Assembly (NCBI GenBank): GCA_009693885.1
Contig: SHWK01000085.1
Location: 1 to 5,220 of the forward strand
Direction: 5' to 3'
Length of the DNA stretch: 5,220 nucleotides
Origin: Rickettsiales bacterium
GTDB taxonomy: Bacteria; Pseudomonadota; Alphaproteobacteria; Rickettsiales; UBA1997
Shown here: positions 1 to 5,220 of the stretch, one piece after another
Layout: each line of letters begins with the position of its first letter
How positions within the stretch are numbered: position 1 is the first letter of the stretch
Made by a program: the position numbers and the translations under genes
The notes under the pieces: generated by a model
The model's database searches: none
Seen by the model: the letters and a program-made list of their open reading frames with translations, nothing else
Told to the model about the DNA's origin: nothing

Positions 1-65
1 GCTTTTTTAGCTGCTGCAAATAAAGCTTTAGAATAATTTTTGGCAACTACTGAAATTCTTGGCAT
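1..65 (-). CDS. atpH: ATP synthase F1 subunit delta, N-terminal fragment (cut by window edge)
   Basis: Reading leftward from an ATG at 65-63, the minus strand stays open to the edge and encodes about 21 residues beginning MPRISVVAKNYSKALFAAAK. The pattern of a short beta-like start followed by VAKxYxKALFxxAK is the characteristic N-terminus of the F1Fo ATP synthase delta (OSCP-like) subunit, which links the catalytic F1 head to the peripheral stalk at the inner membrane. In alphaproteobacteria atpH heads the atpHAGDC operon, so the rest of atpH and atpA, G, D and C would be expected beyond the left edge. No strong Shine-Dalgarno precedes the start, only an A-rich AAAGAAAA. Only 21 residues are visible, so the call rests on this N-terminal motif. 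A competing reading on the plus strand (11 codons ending at TAA, 34-36) is less convincing. Confidence 0.72.
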   Translation of the reverse strand, partial: MPRISVVAKNYSKALFAAAKK

Positions 66-102
66 TTTTCTTTGTACTTCTGATGTTAAAAAAGAGGAAA
101 AA

Positions 103-130
103 ACTATAGTTATGTAAAAATAAAATGCAA
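103..130 (-). promoter_or_regulatory. Candidate sigma70-type promoter for atpH
   Basis: On the minus strand, TTGCAT (130-125) is followed after 16 bases by TATAGT (108-103). The -10 matches the consensus at 5 of 6 positions and the -35 at 3 of 6. Transcription would begin near 96, giving an untranslated leader of about 30 bases before the atpH start at 65. The -10 lies inside a 10-bp perfect palindrome (AACTATAGTT, 102-111). The region is AT-rich, so chance matches are likely. atpH could instead be read through from the upstream speB-like gene, which ends only 79 bases away. Confidence 0.35.
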
Positions 131-144
131 CCGCGAAATCTTTC

Positions 145-1062
145 TTAAAGCTTAGGAGCCTTTAGAAGCGCGAAGTTGAGGATTTTATAACATAGTTTTG
201 CCGCAAGAAAATCGCAGGAATGGAAGGCTTTGACGGGTGCAAGCTCGACCACATCGGCGCCGACAATATTGCAAATTTTGCTGGCCTCACGAATAATATC
301 TAGTGCGTCATCCCACATCATTCCGCCCGGTTCTGGCGTGCCTGTAGCCTGCATTAAGCTTGAATCTAAGCCATCGAGATCGAAAGTTAAAAATACTGGG
401 CGGCCTTTTAGTGGCGCGACGATTTTTTTAGCATCCCAATTGCGGCGGTCTTTGGCGAAGTGGATTTTGATGCGTTTAGAATTGGCCTCTAAATAAGGAA
501 TTTCGCCAGCAGAAATATTGCGAATGCCGCAAGAAATTAAAGTGGAGATCGGGTTATCCATAACGCGGCGTATGGCGGCGGCGTGGGAAAAATGCTCGCC
601 ATCATAGCCATCACGCAGATCAGCATGAGCATCAAAATGCAAAATTGCTAGATCGGGATATTTTTTAACGAAAGGGCGGATTGATCCAGCGGTGATTGAA
701 TGTTCGCCACCTAAAATTAGTGGGAATTTTCCTGCATCAAGAATTTGTGCGGTGATTTTTTCGAGTTGCTTTAAAGCTTTAGGAATATTGGCATCAATTT
801 TTATTTCTTTGAGTGTTGCAACGCCGTATTTGCGAAATGGTTCATACCAAAATTCTTCATCGAAAAGTTCGGCCTGGTGTGATGATTTGATGATGGCTTT
901 AGGACCGTTGCGCGTGCCTCCGCCATAGCTAACTGATTTTTCTAAGCCAAAGGGAACCACAATAACTTTTGCATCATTTGGGCTTTTGAGATATTTTTCT
1001 TCAACGCCAAGAAAGCCATTTTTTTGGGCAACGAAATCGAATGAGTTGGACTTTTTTGTCAT
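145..1062 (-). CDS. speB: Agmatinase / ureohydrolase (arginase family)
   Basis: A 305-residue cytosolic enzyme of the arginase/agmatinase family, which uses two Mn ions to hydrolyse a guanidino group to an amine plus urea. The agmatinase reaction is agmatine to putrescine. All metal-ligand motifs are present: GGEHS (His121), FDAHAD (Asp144, His146, Asp148) and FDLDGLD (Asp228, Asp230), followed by ATGTPEPGG (239-247) and the conserved VVELAP (271-276, Glu273). The length is normal for the family. The start at 1062 gives a typical N-terminus of about 30 residues before the first strand; no Shine-Dalgarno is visible. It is transcribed away from purN and towards atpH. The fold and chemistry are secure. 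The substrate is less so, because relatives act on guanidinobutyrate, aminopropylagmatine or formiminoglutamate, and no arginine decarboxylase or spermidine synthase gene is in view. Confidence 0.88.
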   Translation of the reverse strand: MTKKSNSFDFVAQKNGFLGVEEKYLKSPNDAKVIVVPFGLEKSVSYGGGTRNGPKAIIKSSHQAELFDEEFWYEPFRKYGVATLKEIKIDANIPKALKQLEKITAQILDAGKFPLILGGEHSITAGSIRPFVKKYPDLAILHFDAHADLRDGYDGEHFSHAAAIRRVMDNPISTLISCGIRNISAGEIPYLEANSKRIKIHFAKDRRNWDAKKIVAPLKGRPVFLTFDLDGLDSSLMQATGTPEPGGMMWDDALDIIREASKICNIVGADVVELAPVKAFHSCDFLAAKLCYKILNFALLKAPKL

Positions 1063-1093
1063 TTGTATTTAATGTTTTGAGTGTAAATATAAT
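1063..1093 (+). promoter_or_regulatory. Candidate promoter for purN in divergent region
   Basis: A perfect TATAAT (1088-1093) lies 39 bases before the purN ATG. The best upstream partner is TTGTAT (1063-1068), with a longer than ideal 19-base spacer. Initiation near 1100 would place most of the downstream hairpin (1092-1117) at the very 5' end of the leader. On the opposite strand the same bases read TATATT (1091-1086), which could serve the divergent speB-like gene, although no good -35 was found for it. A second TATAAT at 1122-1127 is only 5 bases from the ATG and lacks a -35. The call rests on short motifs in AT-rich DNA. Confidence 0.35.
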
Positions 1094-1117
1094 GAGGAGA
1101 AAAAAATTTCTTCTCAT
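1092..1117 (+). other. Inverted repeat / hairpin between speB and purN
   Basis: ATGAGGAGAAA (1092-1102) pairs with TTTCTTCTCAT (1107-1117) across an AAAA loop. This gives an 11-bp stem with a single G-U wobble in the plus-strand RNA. It lies 15 bases upstream of the purN ATG and overlaps the end of the candidate -10 box. The left arm contains GAGGAG, a Shine-Dalgarno-like string that is too far from the purN start to act there and would be buried in the stem. It could be an operator for the divergent promoters or a leader hairpin; the stem is only moderately stable. It is not a terminator for either neighbour, because both genes start here. Confidence 0.45.
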
Positions 1118-1132
1118 CTAATATAATTATTG

Positions 1133-1702
1133 ATGCAAAAAACAAAAATCGCAATATTAATTTCTGGTCGTGGATCAAACATGCAAGCGCTTGTTAATGC
1201 TTGTACCACCAATGATTTTCCTGCAGAAGTGGCGTTGGTAATTTCAAATAAAGCTGATGCGGCAGGGCTTGAATTTGCTAGAGAACAGGGCATCGAGACA
1301 GTTTTCATCGATCACAAAAAATTTGCTTCGCGTGTAGAATTTGATTTGGCGTTAAGTGCAGAAATTATTAAAAGAAATTGCAAAATTATTTGTCTTGCGG
1401 GATTTATGCGGCTGCTTTCTGCGCAATTTGTGCGGCAATGGCGAGGCAAAATAATAAACATTCACCCGTCGCTATTGCCTCAATTTAAAGGCGCTGATGC
1501 AGTTGGTGATGCGATAAAAGCTGGGGCAAAAAAATCTGGTTGCACAGTGCATTTTGTTGTTGAAGAAATGGATGCGGGCCCGATAATCATGCAAGCGGAG
1601 GTTGATATTTTGCCAAGCGATACCAAAGAAACACTGACAGCAAAAATTTTAAAAAAAGAGCACGAGCTTTATCCGCAAGCTTTGATGCTGGTTTGTAAAT
1701 AA
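1133..1702 (+). CDS. purN: Phosphoribosylglycinamide formyltransferase (GAR transformylase)
   Basis: A 189-residue cytosolic enzyme that transfers a formyl group from 10-formyltetrahydrofolate to GAR, the third step of de novo purine synthesis. Visible motifs are the phosphate-binding SGRGSN (11-16), the VISNKADAAGLE segment (37-46), LAGFMRLLS (88-96), the catalytic Asn109 and His111 in NIHPSLLP (109-116), FKG (118-120), GCTVHFV (136-142) and the catalytic Asp147 in MDAGPII. The HEL/YP ending is also typical. I chose the ATG at 1133; the preceding in-frame TTG at 1130 would add one residue. No Shine-Dalgarno is present. Some alphaproteobacterial versions are longer, about 200-220 residues. 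The downstream neighbour is def, usually the partner of the homologous fmt, but the SGRGSN start and short length without a C-terminal domain make this PurN and not Fmt. Confidence 0.95.
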   Translation: MQKTKIAILISGRGSNMQALVNACTTNDFPAEVALVISNKADAAGLEFAREQGIETVFIDHKKFASRVEFDLALSAEIIKRNCKIICLAGFMRLLSAQFVRQWRGKIINIHPSLLPQFKGADAVGDAIKAGAKKSGCTVHFVVEEMDAGPIIMQAEVDILPSDTKETLTAKILKKEHELYPQALMLVCK

Positions 1703-1709
1703 ATTTTTA

Positions 1710-1740
1710 CGTAACATTTGTTGCGCCCCGTTTTACGGGG
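1710..1740 (+). other. Two abutting hairpins in the purN-def gap
   Basis: CGTAAC (1710-1715) pairs with GTTGCG (1720-1725) around a 4-base loop with one U-G wobble. Immediately next to it, CCCCGT (1726-1731) pairs perfectly with ACGGGG (1735-1740) around a TTT loop. The second stem is strikingly GC-rich for this AT-rich gap. A T-run appears only 17 bases later (1757-1761, directly before the def ATG), so it does not have the form of a classic intrinsic terminator. It could still weaken read-through, protect the purN 3' end, or be a dispersed intergenic repeat. An overlapping GGGATCCC palindrome (1738-1745) could compete with the second stem. Confidence 0.45.
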
Positions 1741-1761
1741 ATCCCTAAACTATATATTTTT

Positions 1762-2328
1762 ATGAAAGCTTTACCTCTAATATATTCTCCCGATCCTTTA
1801 TTGAAGCAAGTTTCAAAGCCTGTAGCAAAAGTTGATAATGAGCTTCGTAGCTTTATGAACGATATGGTGCAAACAATGTATAGTGAGGCTGGGCTTGGCT
1901 TGGCAGCGGTGCAAGTTGGTGTGTTAAAAAGAATTTTAGTGATGGATGTTGATTATCAAACTGATCATTCGGCGCACCACCACCACGATCATCACGGTTG
2001 CGGAGGTGTTCATGTTGTAAATACCAATCCATTATTTTTTGTTAATCCAGAAATCATCAAAAAATCGGATGAATTATCAACTTACAATGAAGGCTGTCTA
2101 TCCTTTCCTTCTGTGCACGCAGATGTTATTCGCCCTGAAAAAGTCACGGTAAAATTTTTAGATTTTCACGGTGAAGAAAAAACCGTTGAATTAGATGGAA
2201 TTTTAGCCACTTGCATTCAACATGAGATTGATCATCTTAATGGAATCACTTTTGTCGATCATATTTCAAAATTAAAGCGCGAATTAATTATCAATAAAAT
2301 GAAAAAGCTTAGACATGAATCGCTATAA
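1762..2328 (+). CDS. def: Peptide deformylase with histidine-rich insertion
   Basis: A 188-residue cytosolic metalloenzyme that removes the formyl group from the N-terminal methionine of new proteins. All three family motifs are present: GLGLAAVQ (44-51, catalytic Gln51), EGCLSF (110-115, metal ligand Cys112) and QHEIDH (153-158, ligands His154 and His158, catalytic Glu155). Motif I has Val50 where Pro is usual (AAPQ). Between the strand RILVMDVD and the FVNPEI strand sits an unusual loop, residues 68-84 (bases 1963-2013), with eight histidines and one cysteine, resembling metal-binding His-rich loops of other proteins. The rest aligns to normal length. There is no Shine-Dalgarno; the start follows a T-run. 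The last 14 bases overlap the next gene, suggesting cotranscription with it. def more often neighbours fmt, which is not in the window. Confidence 0.95.
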   Translation: MKALPLIYSPDPLLKQVSKPVAKVDNELRSFMNDMVQTMYSEAGLGLAAVQVGVLKRILVMDVDYQTDHSAHHHHDHHGCGGVHVVNTNPLFFVNPEIIKKSDELSTYNEGCLSFPSVHADVIRPEKVTVKFLDFHGEEKTVELDGILATCIQHEIDHLNGITFVDHISKLKRELIINKMKKLRHESL

Positions 2329-3514
2329 ATATAAGGCAATCAAGGCCACAGGAGAATATGTCAATGGCAAAATGATGGCGGATAATCCTGCAGAATTATT
2401 GTCGATGTTGCGTTCTACCAAGTTAGAGCTGATTTCTTATGAGGTTAAAAATTCTAGATCAAGCTTTAGTGTATTTGAGCGCATTAAGACAAAAGATCTT
2501 GTAACAATGTTTATTCACCTTGAGCAGCTAGACAAGGCGGGTGTTCCTATCGTTGATTCAATTTCTGATCTTAAAGATACCTCAGATTCTACCAAAGTGC
2601 GCAACCTGATGCATGAAATTCACGAATCAATCAAAAAAGGTAGTTTATTTTCAGAAAGCTTGGCAAAGCATCCAGAAATTTTCAGCACCGTTTATGTTGG
2701 ATTGATAGCCGCGGGAGAAAAGACTGGTAAGCTTGCGCAGGCTTTTTCAAGTATTGTTGATGATCTAAAATGGAGCTCTGATTTAAAGCGCAAAACCACA
2801 AAGGCAACGATTGGGCCAATGTTTGGTTTGTTAGTTATGGTTGCAGTTATGGCGGTGATGATGGGAATTGTCGTTCCAAAAGTTACTGGATTTTTATTGA
2901 TGCAAAGTATCTCAATGCCAGCAGCGACAATAGCTCTCATTGCTTTCTCAAATTTTGTGCAAGGCTATTGGCTCGTCTTGCTATTATTCGTTCCAATATT
3001 AATGATGGTGATTAAAATTTTGCGTAAGTCGCCAGAAGTAGAGGTGAAAATTGATACAATAAAACTTAAAATTCCAGTATTTGGCCCGATTATGGTAAAA
3101 ATTGATTCAGCCAAATTTTGTCAATTTTTTGCGATGACTTTCAAAAGTGGTCTTGGGGTGATTGAATGTCTTGATGCGGCGGGAATGGTGGTTTCTAACG
3201 CGGCGATGCGTCGTAGTATTTTGGTGGTTAAGCAACAAGTTTCAGACGGGCAATCTTTGGCGAAGGCAATTGCGTATTCTGGTTTGTTTCCTAGTTTGGT
3301 AGTGCGTATGTTTAAAGTGGGCGAGGATAGCGGCAATATGAGCGATGCGCTACAAAATATTCAGTTTTTTTATGATCGCGAAATCAACGATTCGATTGAT
3401 CGTTTAGTAGGAATGATTCAGCCAACGCTTACATTTGTAATGGGTGGAATGATCGCATGGGTTACAATCGCGGTTTTCGGGCCGATTTATGGCAGTTTTG
3501 CAAATATCAAATAA
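2315..3514 (+). CDS. Type II secretion / type IV pilus inner-membrane platform protein, GspF/PilC family
   Basis: A 399-residue polytopic inner-membrane protein of the T2SS F family (GspF/PilC/PulF), which forms the platform on which the assembly ATPase acts during pseudopilus or pilus assembly. The N-terminus (YKYKAIKATGEYVNGKMMA) is the usual small F-family N-terminal domain, supporting this start although it lies inside def. Two related cytoplasmic repeats follow, about 61-165 and 266-366. Each begins with a K[AS]Gxx motif (74-78, 277-281) and carries a GE-[KD]-[TS]-G motif (134-138 and 336-340). Hydrophobic segments lie near 167-188, 205-236 and 371-392, matching the normal topology. It overlaps def by 14 bases and bioD by 1 base, so it is probably translationally coupled. 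No ATPase, pilin or secretin gene is nearby, so GspF and PilC cannot be told apart. It could serve a pilus, type II secretion or DNA uptake. Confidence 0.88.
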   Translation: MNRYKYKAIKATGEYVNGKMMADNPAELLSMLRSTKLELISYEVKNSRSSFSVFERIKTKDLVTMFIHLEQLDKAGVPIVDSISDLKDTSDSTKVRNLMHEIHESIKKGSLFSESLAKHPEIFSTVYVGLIAAGEKTGKLAQAFSSIVDDLKWSSDLKRKTTKATIGPMFGLLVMVAVMAVMMGIVVPKVTGFLLMQSISMPAATIALIAFSNFVQGYWLVLLLFVPILMMVIKILRKSPEVEVKIDTIKLKIPVFGPIMVKIDSAKFCQFFAMTFKSGLGVIECLDAAGMVVSNAAMRRSILVVKQQVSDGQSLAKAIAYSGLFPSLVVRMFKVGEDSGNMSDALQNIQFFYDREINDSIDRLVGMIQPTLTFVMGGMIAWVTIAVFGPIYGSFANIK

Positions 3515-4203
3515 TGAGCTTAAAAAAAGGACAATACTTTATCGTTGCTACAGGCACCGATTCCGGCAAAACTTTCTTGCTAACAAAAATTTGTGAAAAA
3601 TTGCGGGCAAAAAATATCAGCTGTGATGCAATCAAGCCAATAGCGAGCGGATTCAAATATGATGATCCGCAAAGTGATTCAGCAAAAATTTTGCAAAGTT
3701 TGGGTGAAGAATTTTCAATAAAAAATGTTGAAAATATCACGCCTTGGAGATTTAATGCGGCGCTCGCACCTTCAATTGCTGCGGTCATAGAAAATTCTGA
3801 GATTAATTTTTCAGAGCTACAAAATTTTTGTGGTGAAAGAATTTTATGGGCGCAAAACGGCCGTGTGAGCGGTTCGGCGGCCAATGTTAAAAAACCAGTT
3901 GAGTATTTTTTGATTGAGGGCGCGGGCGGTGTAATGACGCCAATCTCGAGCGATAAAACATTTTTAGATTTAATCGTCGCAACAAAAATTCCAGTTTTGT
4001 TATTGGGGCAAAATTATTTGGGTGCAATGAGTCATACGCTTTGCGCTGTTGAAGCCCTTAGGGCAAAATCAGTTGCAATTGATAAAATAATTATTAATGA
4101 TCATCCTAAATCAGAAATAAAAATTTCTGATACGATAGCAGAAATCACAAGATTTTCTTGCATTGAAACTGTTGCTATTGATGATTTTTTGAGTAAGTTT
4201 TAA
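3514..4203 (+). CDS. bioD: Dethiobiotin synthetase (ATP-dependent)
   Basis: A 229-residue cytosolic enzyme that closes the ureido ring of diaminopelargonic acid with CO2 and ATP to give dethiobiotin, the penultimate step of biotin synthesis. Motifs are the P-loop ATGTDSGKT (12-20), KPIASG (41-46), the likely Mg ligand Asp55 in SDSAK, TPWRFNAALAPS (76-87), EGAGGVMTP (135-143, Glu135) and GQNYLGAMSHT (165-175). The P-loop has Ala where the first Gly is usual. I chose the ATG at 3514, in a TAATG overlap with the upstream stop, because it places the P-loop strand at the normal distance; the in-frame ATG at 3457 would extend into the upstream gene. Residues 111-130 look like an insertion, since the spacing Asp55 to Glu135 is about 19 longer than I recall for E. 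coli. No other bio genes are in view. Confidence 0.92.
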   Translation: MSLKKGQYFIVATGTDSGKTFLLTKICEKLRAKNISCDAIKPIASGFKYDDPQSDSAKILQSLGEEFSIKNVENITPWRFNAALAPSIAAVIENSEINFSELQNFCGERILWAQNGRVSGSAANVKKPVEYFLIEGAGGVMTPISSDKTFLDLIVATKIPVLLLGQNYLGAMSHTLCAVEALRAKSVAIDKIIINDHPKSEIKISDTIAEITRFSCIETVAIDDFLSKF

Positions 4204-4229
4204 ATTTTTAACATTATCAAAATACCAAC

Positions 4230-5174
4230 ATGAACAAAAGACAAGAAGGCGAAGCAATACCAATCGAAAGCCTAGAATTACAAAAAGAAAAAGATCGCCA
4301 AGAATGGGCGCGCAAAGCAGAAGTATTATGCGAGGCCCTTCCTTTTATGCGAAAATTTGCTGGTGAAACATTCGTGATTAAATTTGGTGGCAGTGCGATG
4401 GGCAATGACAGCAATCTGAAAAATTTTGCCAATAATATTGTGTTGTTGAAGCAGATTGGAATCAATCCAATCGTGGTTCACGGTGGTGGGCCGCAAATTG
4501 GTCAAATGTTAAAAAAACTAGGCATTAACACTTCTTTTGTTGATGGCTTGAGAATTACTGATGCTGATACTGTTGATGTGGTTGAAATGGTTTTGGCTGG
4601 ATCAATCAACAAGATGATCGTCAAAGAAATCAATTCCGCTGGGGGCAGGGCTATTGGCATTTCTGGCAAGGATGGCAATTTTATTACCGCTAAAAGAGTT
4701 ACGCGCACCAAAAAAGATCCCGATTCTAATATTGAAAAAATCCTCAATTATGGTTTTGTTGGCGAGCCACACAAAATTGATACTGAAATTTTATCAGTGT
4801 TTGAAGATTCTGATATTATTCCAGTGATCGCGCCAATTGGTATTGGTGAGGCGGGAGAAACCTTCAACATTAATGCTGATACAGTTGCGGGCCATGTTGC
4901 CGCGGCTTTGCATGCTTCAAAATTGATAATTTTATCCGATGTTGATGGCGTGATGTTGCCAAATGGTGAGCTGGTGAGTCATCTCAATCTTGCTACGGCG
5001 CGCCAGATGATTGCTAACGGGGTTATTACTGGCGGCATGATTCCCAAGGTTGAAACTTGTATTCGTGCATTAGAAAATAATGTTGGTTTTGCCCATATTT
5101 TGAATGGGATGGTTAATAATATTTTATTGATGGAAATTTTTACTGAGAAGGGCGCGGGAACAATGATTGTGTAG
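4230..5174 (+). CDS. argB: Acetylglutamate kinase
   Basis: A 314-residue cytosolic amino-acid kinase that phosphorylates N-acetylglutamate, the second step of arginine synthesis. The motifs are complete: VIKFGGSAM (49-57, Lys51), VVHGGGPQIG (82-91), VDGLRITD (104-111, Arg108), AGSINK (123-128), GISGKDGN (143-150), NINADTVAGHVA (213-224), ILSDVDGV (234-241), GGMIPKVE (268-275, Lys273) and the terminal GAGTMIV. About 45 residues precede the first strand. The ELP-like helix EVLCEALPFMRKF (31-43) matches the N-terminal helix of hexameric, arginine-inhibited forms, so feedback inhibition by arginine is likely (inference). The first 15-25 residues are an extra charged tail, and no Shine-Dalgarno settles the start; a later start is not offered by an internal ATG before the helix. 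It lies 26 bases after bioD and is probably in the same transcript. Confidence 0.96.
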   Translation: MNKRQEGEAIPIESLELQKEKDRQEWARKAEVLCEALPFMRKFAGETFVIKFGGSAMGNDSNLKNFANNIVLLKQIGINPIVVHGGGPQIGQMLKKLGINTSFVDGLRITDADTVDVVEMVLAGSINKMIVKEINSAGGRAIGISGKDGNFITAKRVTRTKKDPDSNIEKILNYGFVGEPHKIDTEILSVFEDSDIIPVIAPIGIGEAGETFNINADTVAGHVAAALHASKLIILSDVDGVMLPNGELVSHLNLATARQMIANGVITGGMIPKVETCIRALENNVGFAHILNGMVNNILLMEIFTEKGAGTMIV

Positions 5175-5220
5175 CTTTTTATCGTTTTTTAAATAGTAGT
5201 AATTAATTTTTTAAGTAAAA

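Noticed and set aside
1..36. Plus-strand reading ending at TAA (34-36), which could be the last 11 codons of a gene
   Set aside because: The minus strand of the same bases gives a recognisable ATP synthase delta N-terminus with a start codon, a better explanation.
230..496. Plus-strand and other opposite-strand open frames inside speB, bioD, argB and the GspF-like gene
   Set aside because: They lie fully inside genes with strong family motifs and have no recognisable motifs of their own.
1092..1121. Nine-codon open frame (ATG AGG AGA ...) upstream of purN, as a possible leader peptide
   Set aside because: Too short, no ribosome site, and composed of the hairpin arms; no run of regulatory codons.
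1133..2328. fmt-def pair (methionyl-tRNA formyltransferase next to deformylase)
   Set aside because: The formyltransferase is short, begins with SGRGSN and lacks the C-terminal tRNA-binding domain, so it is PurN.
3457..3513. Longer BioD with 19 extra residues from ATG 3457
   Set aside because: It would overlap the GspF-like gene by 58 bases, and the ATG at 3514 in a TAATG coupling gives the normal distance to the P-loop.
4189..4217. TTGAGT then 17 bases then CATTAT as an internal promoter for argB
   Set aside because: Only 4 of 6 matches in each box in AT-rich DNA, and it would leave a leader of only about 6 bases; chance cannot be excluded.
5175..5220. Possible terminator or next gene after argB
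   Set aside because: T-runs are present but no stem precedes them, and no start with a convincing frame can be read in 46 bases.

Overview
The window is an AT-rich stretch (roughly 35-45% G+C in spot counts) of bacterial chromosome carrying core metabolic genes, all apparently intact except one cut by the left edge. The layout fits an alphaproteobacterium, possibly an AT-rich lineage such as the Rickettsiales or relatives. The main reason is that the left edge holds what reads as the start of atpH, the first gene of the split atpHAGDC operon typical of that class. The PurN and BioD sequences also look alphaproteobacterial. This placement is inference from remembered family features, not from a search.

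Left part (1-1062, minus strand): the first 21 codons of a probable ATP synthase delta subunit gene (atpH) run off the left edge. A candidate promoter lies in the short gap upstream of it. Before that comes a complete ureohydrolase gene of the agmatinase type (speB-like). A 70-base divergent region (1063-1132) separates it from the plus-strand genes. That region holds a perfect TATAAT box and an 11-bp hairpin.

Right part (1133-5174, plus strand): purN (purine synthesis), def (peptide deformylase), an inner-membrane GspF/PilC-family platform protein, bioD (biotin synthesis) and argB (arginine synthesis). The purN-def gap (59 bases) contains two abutting hairpins. From def onward the genes are packed tightly: a 14-base overlap, a 1-base TAATG overlap, then a 26-base gap. 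This suggests one transcript for def, the GspF-like gene, bioD and argB. The products serve unrelated pathways, so this looks like a streamlined-genome operon rather than a functional pathway. The last 46 bases (5175-5220) are AT-rich and show no gene or clear terminator.

Nothing here is convincingly a new biological system. The points most worth a second look are a histidine-rich insertion in the deformylase, a roughly 20-residue insertion encoded by a locally GC-rich segment in BioD, an orphan GspF/PilC gene wedged between housekeeping genes, tandem intergenic hairpins, and the absence of clear Shine-Dalgarno sequences at every start.
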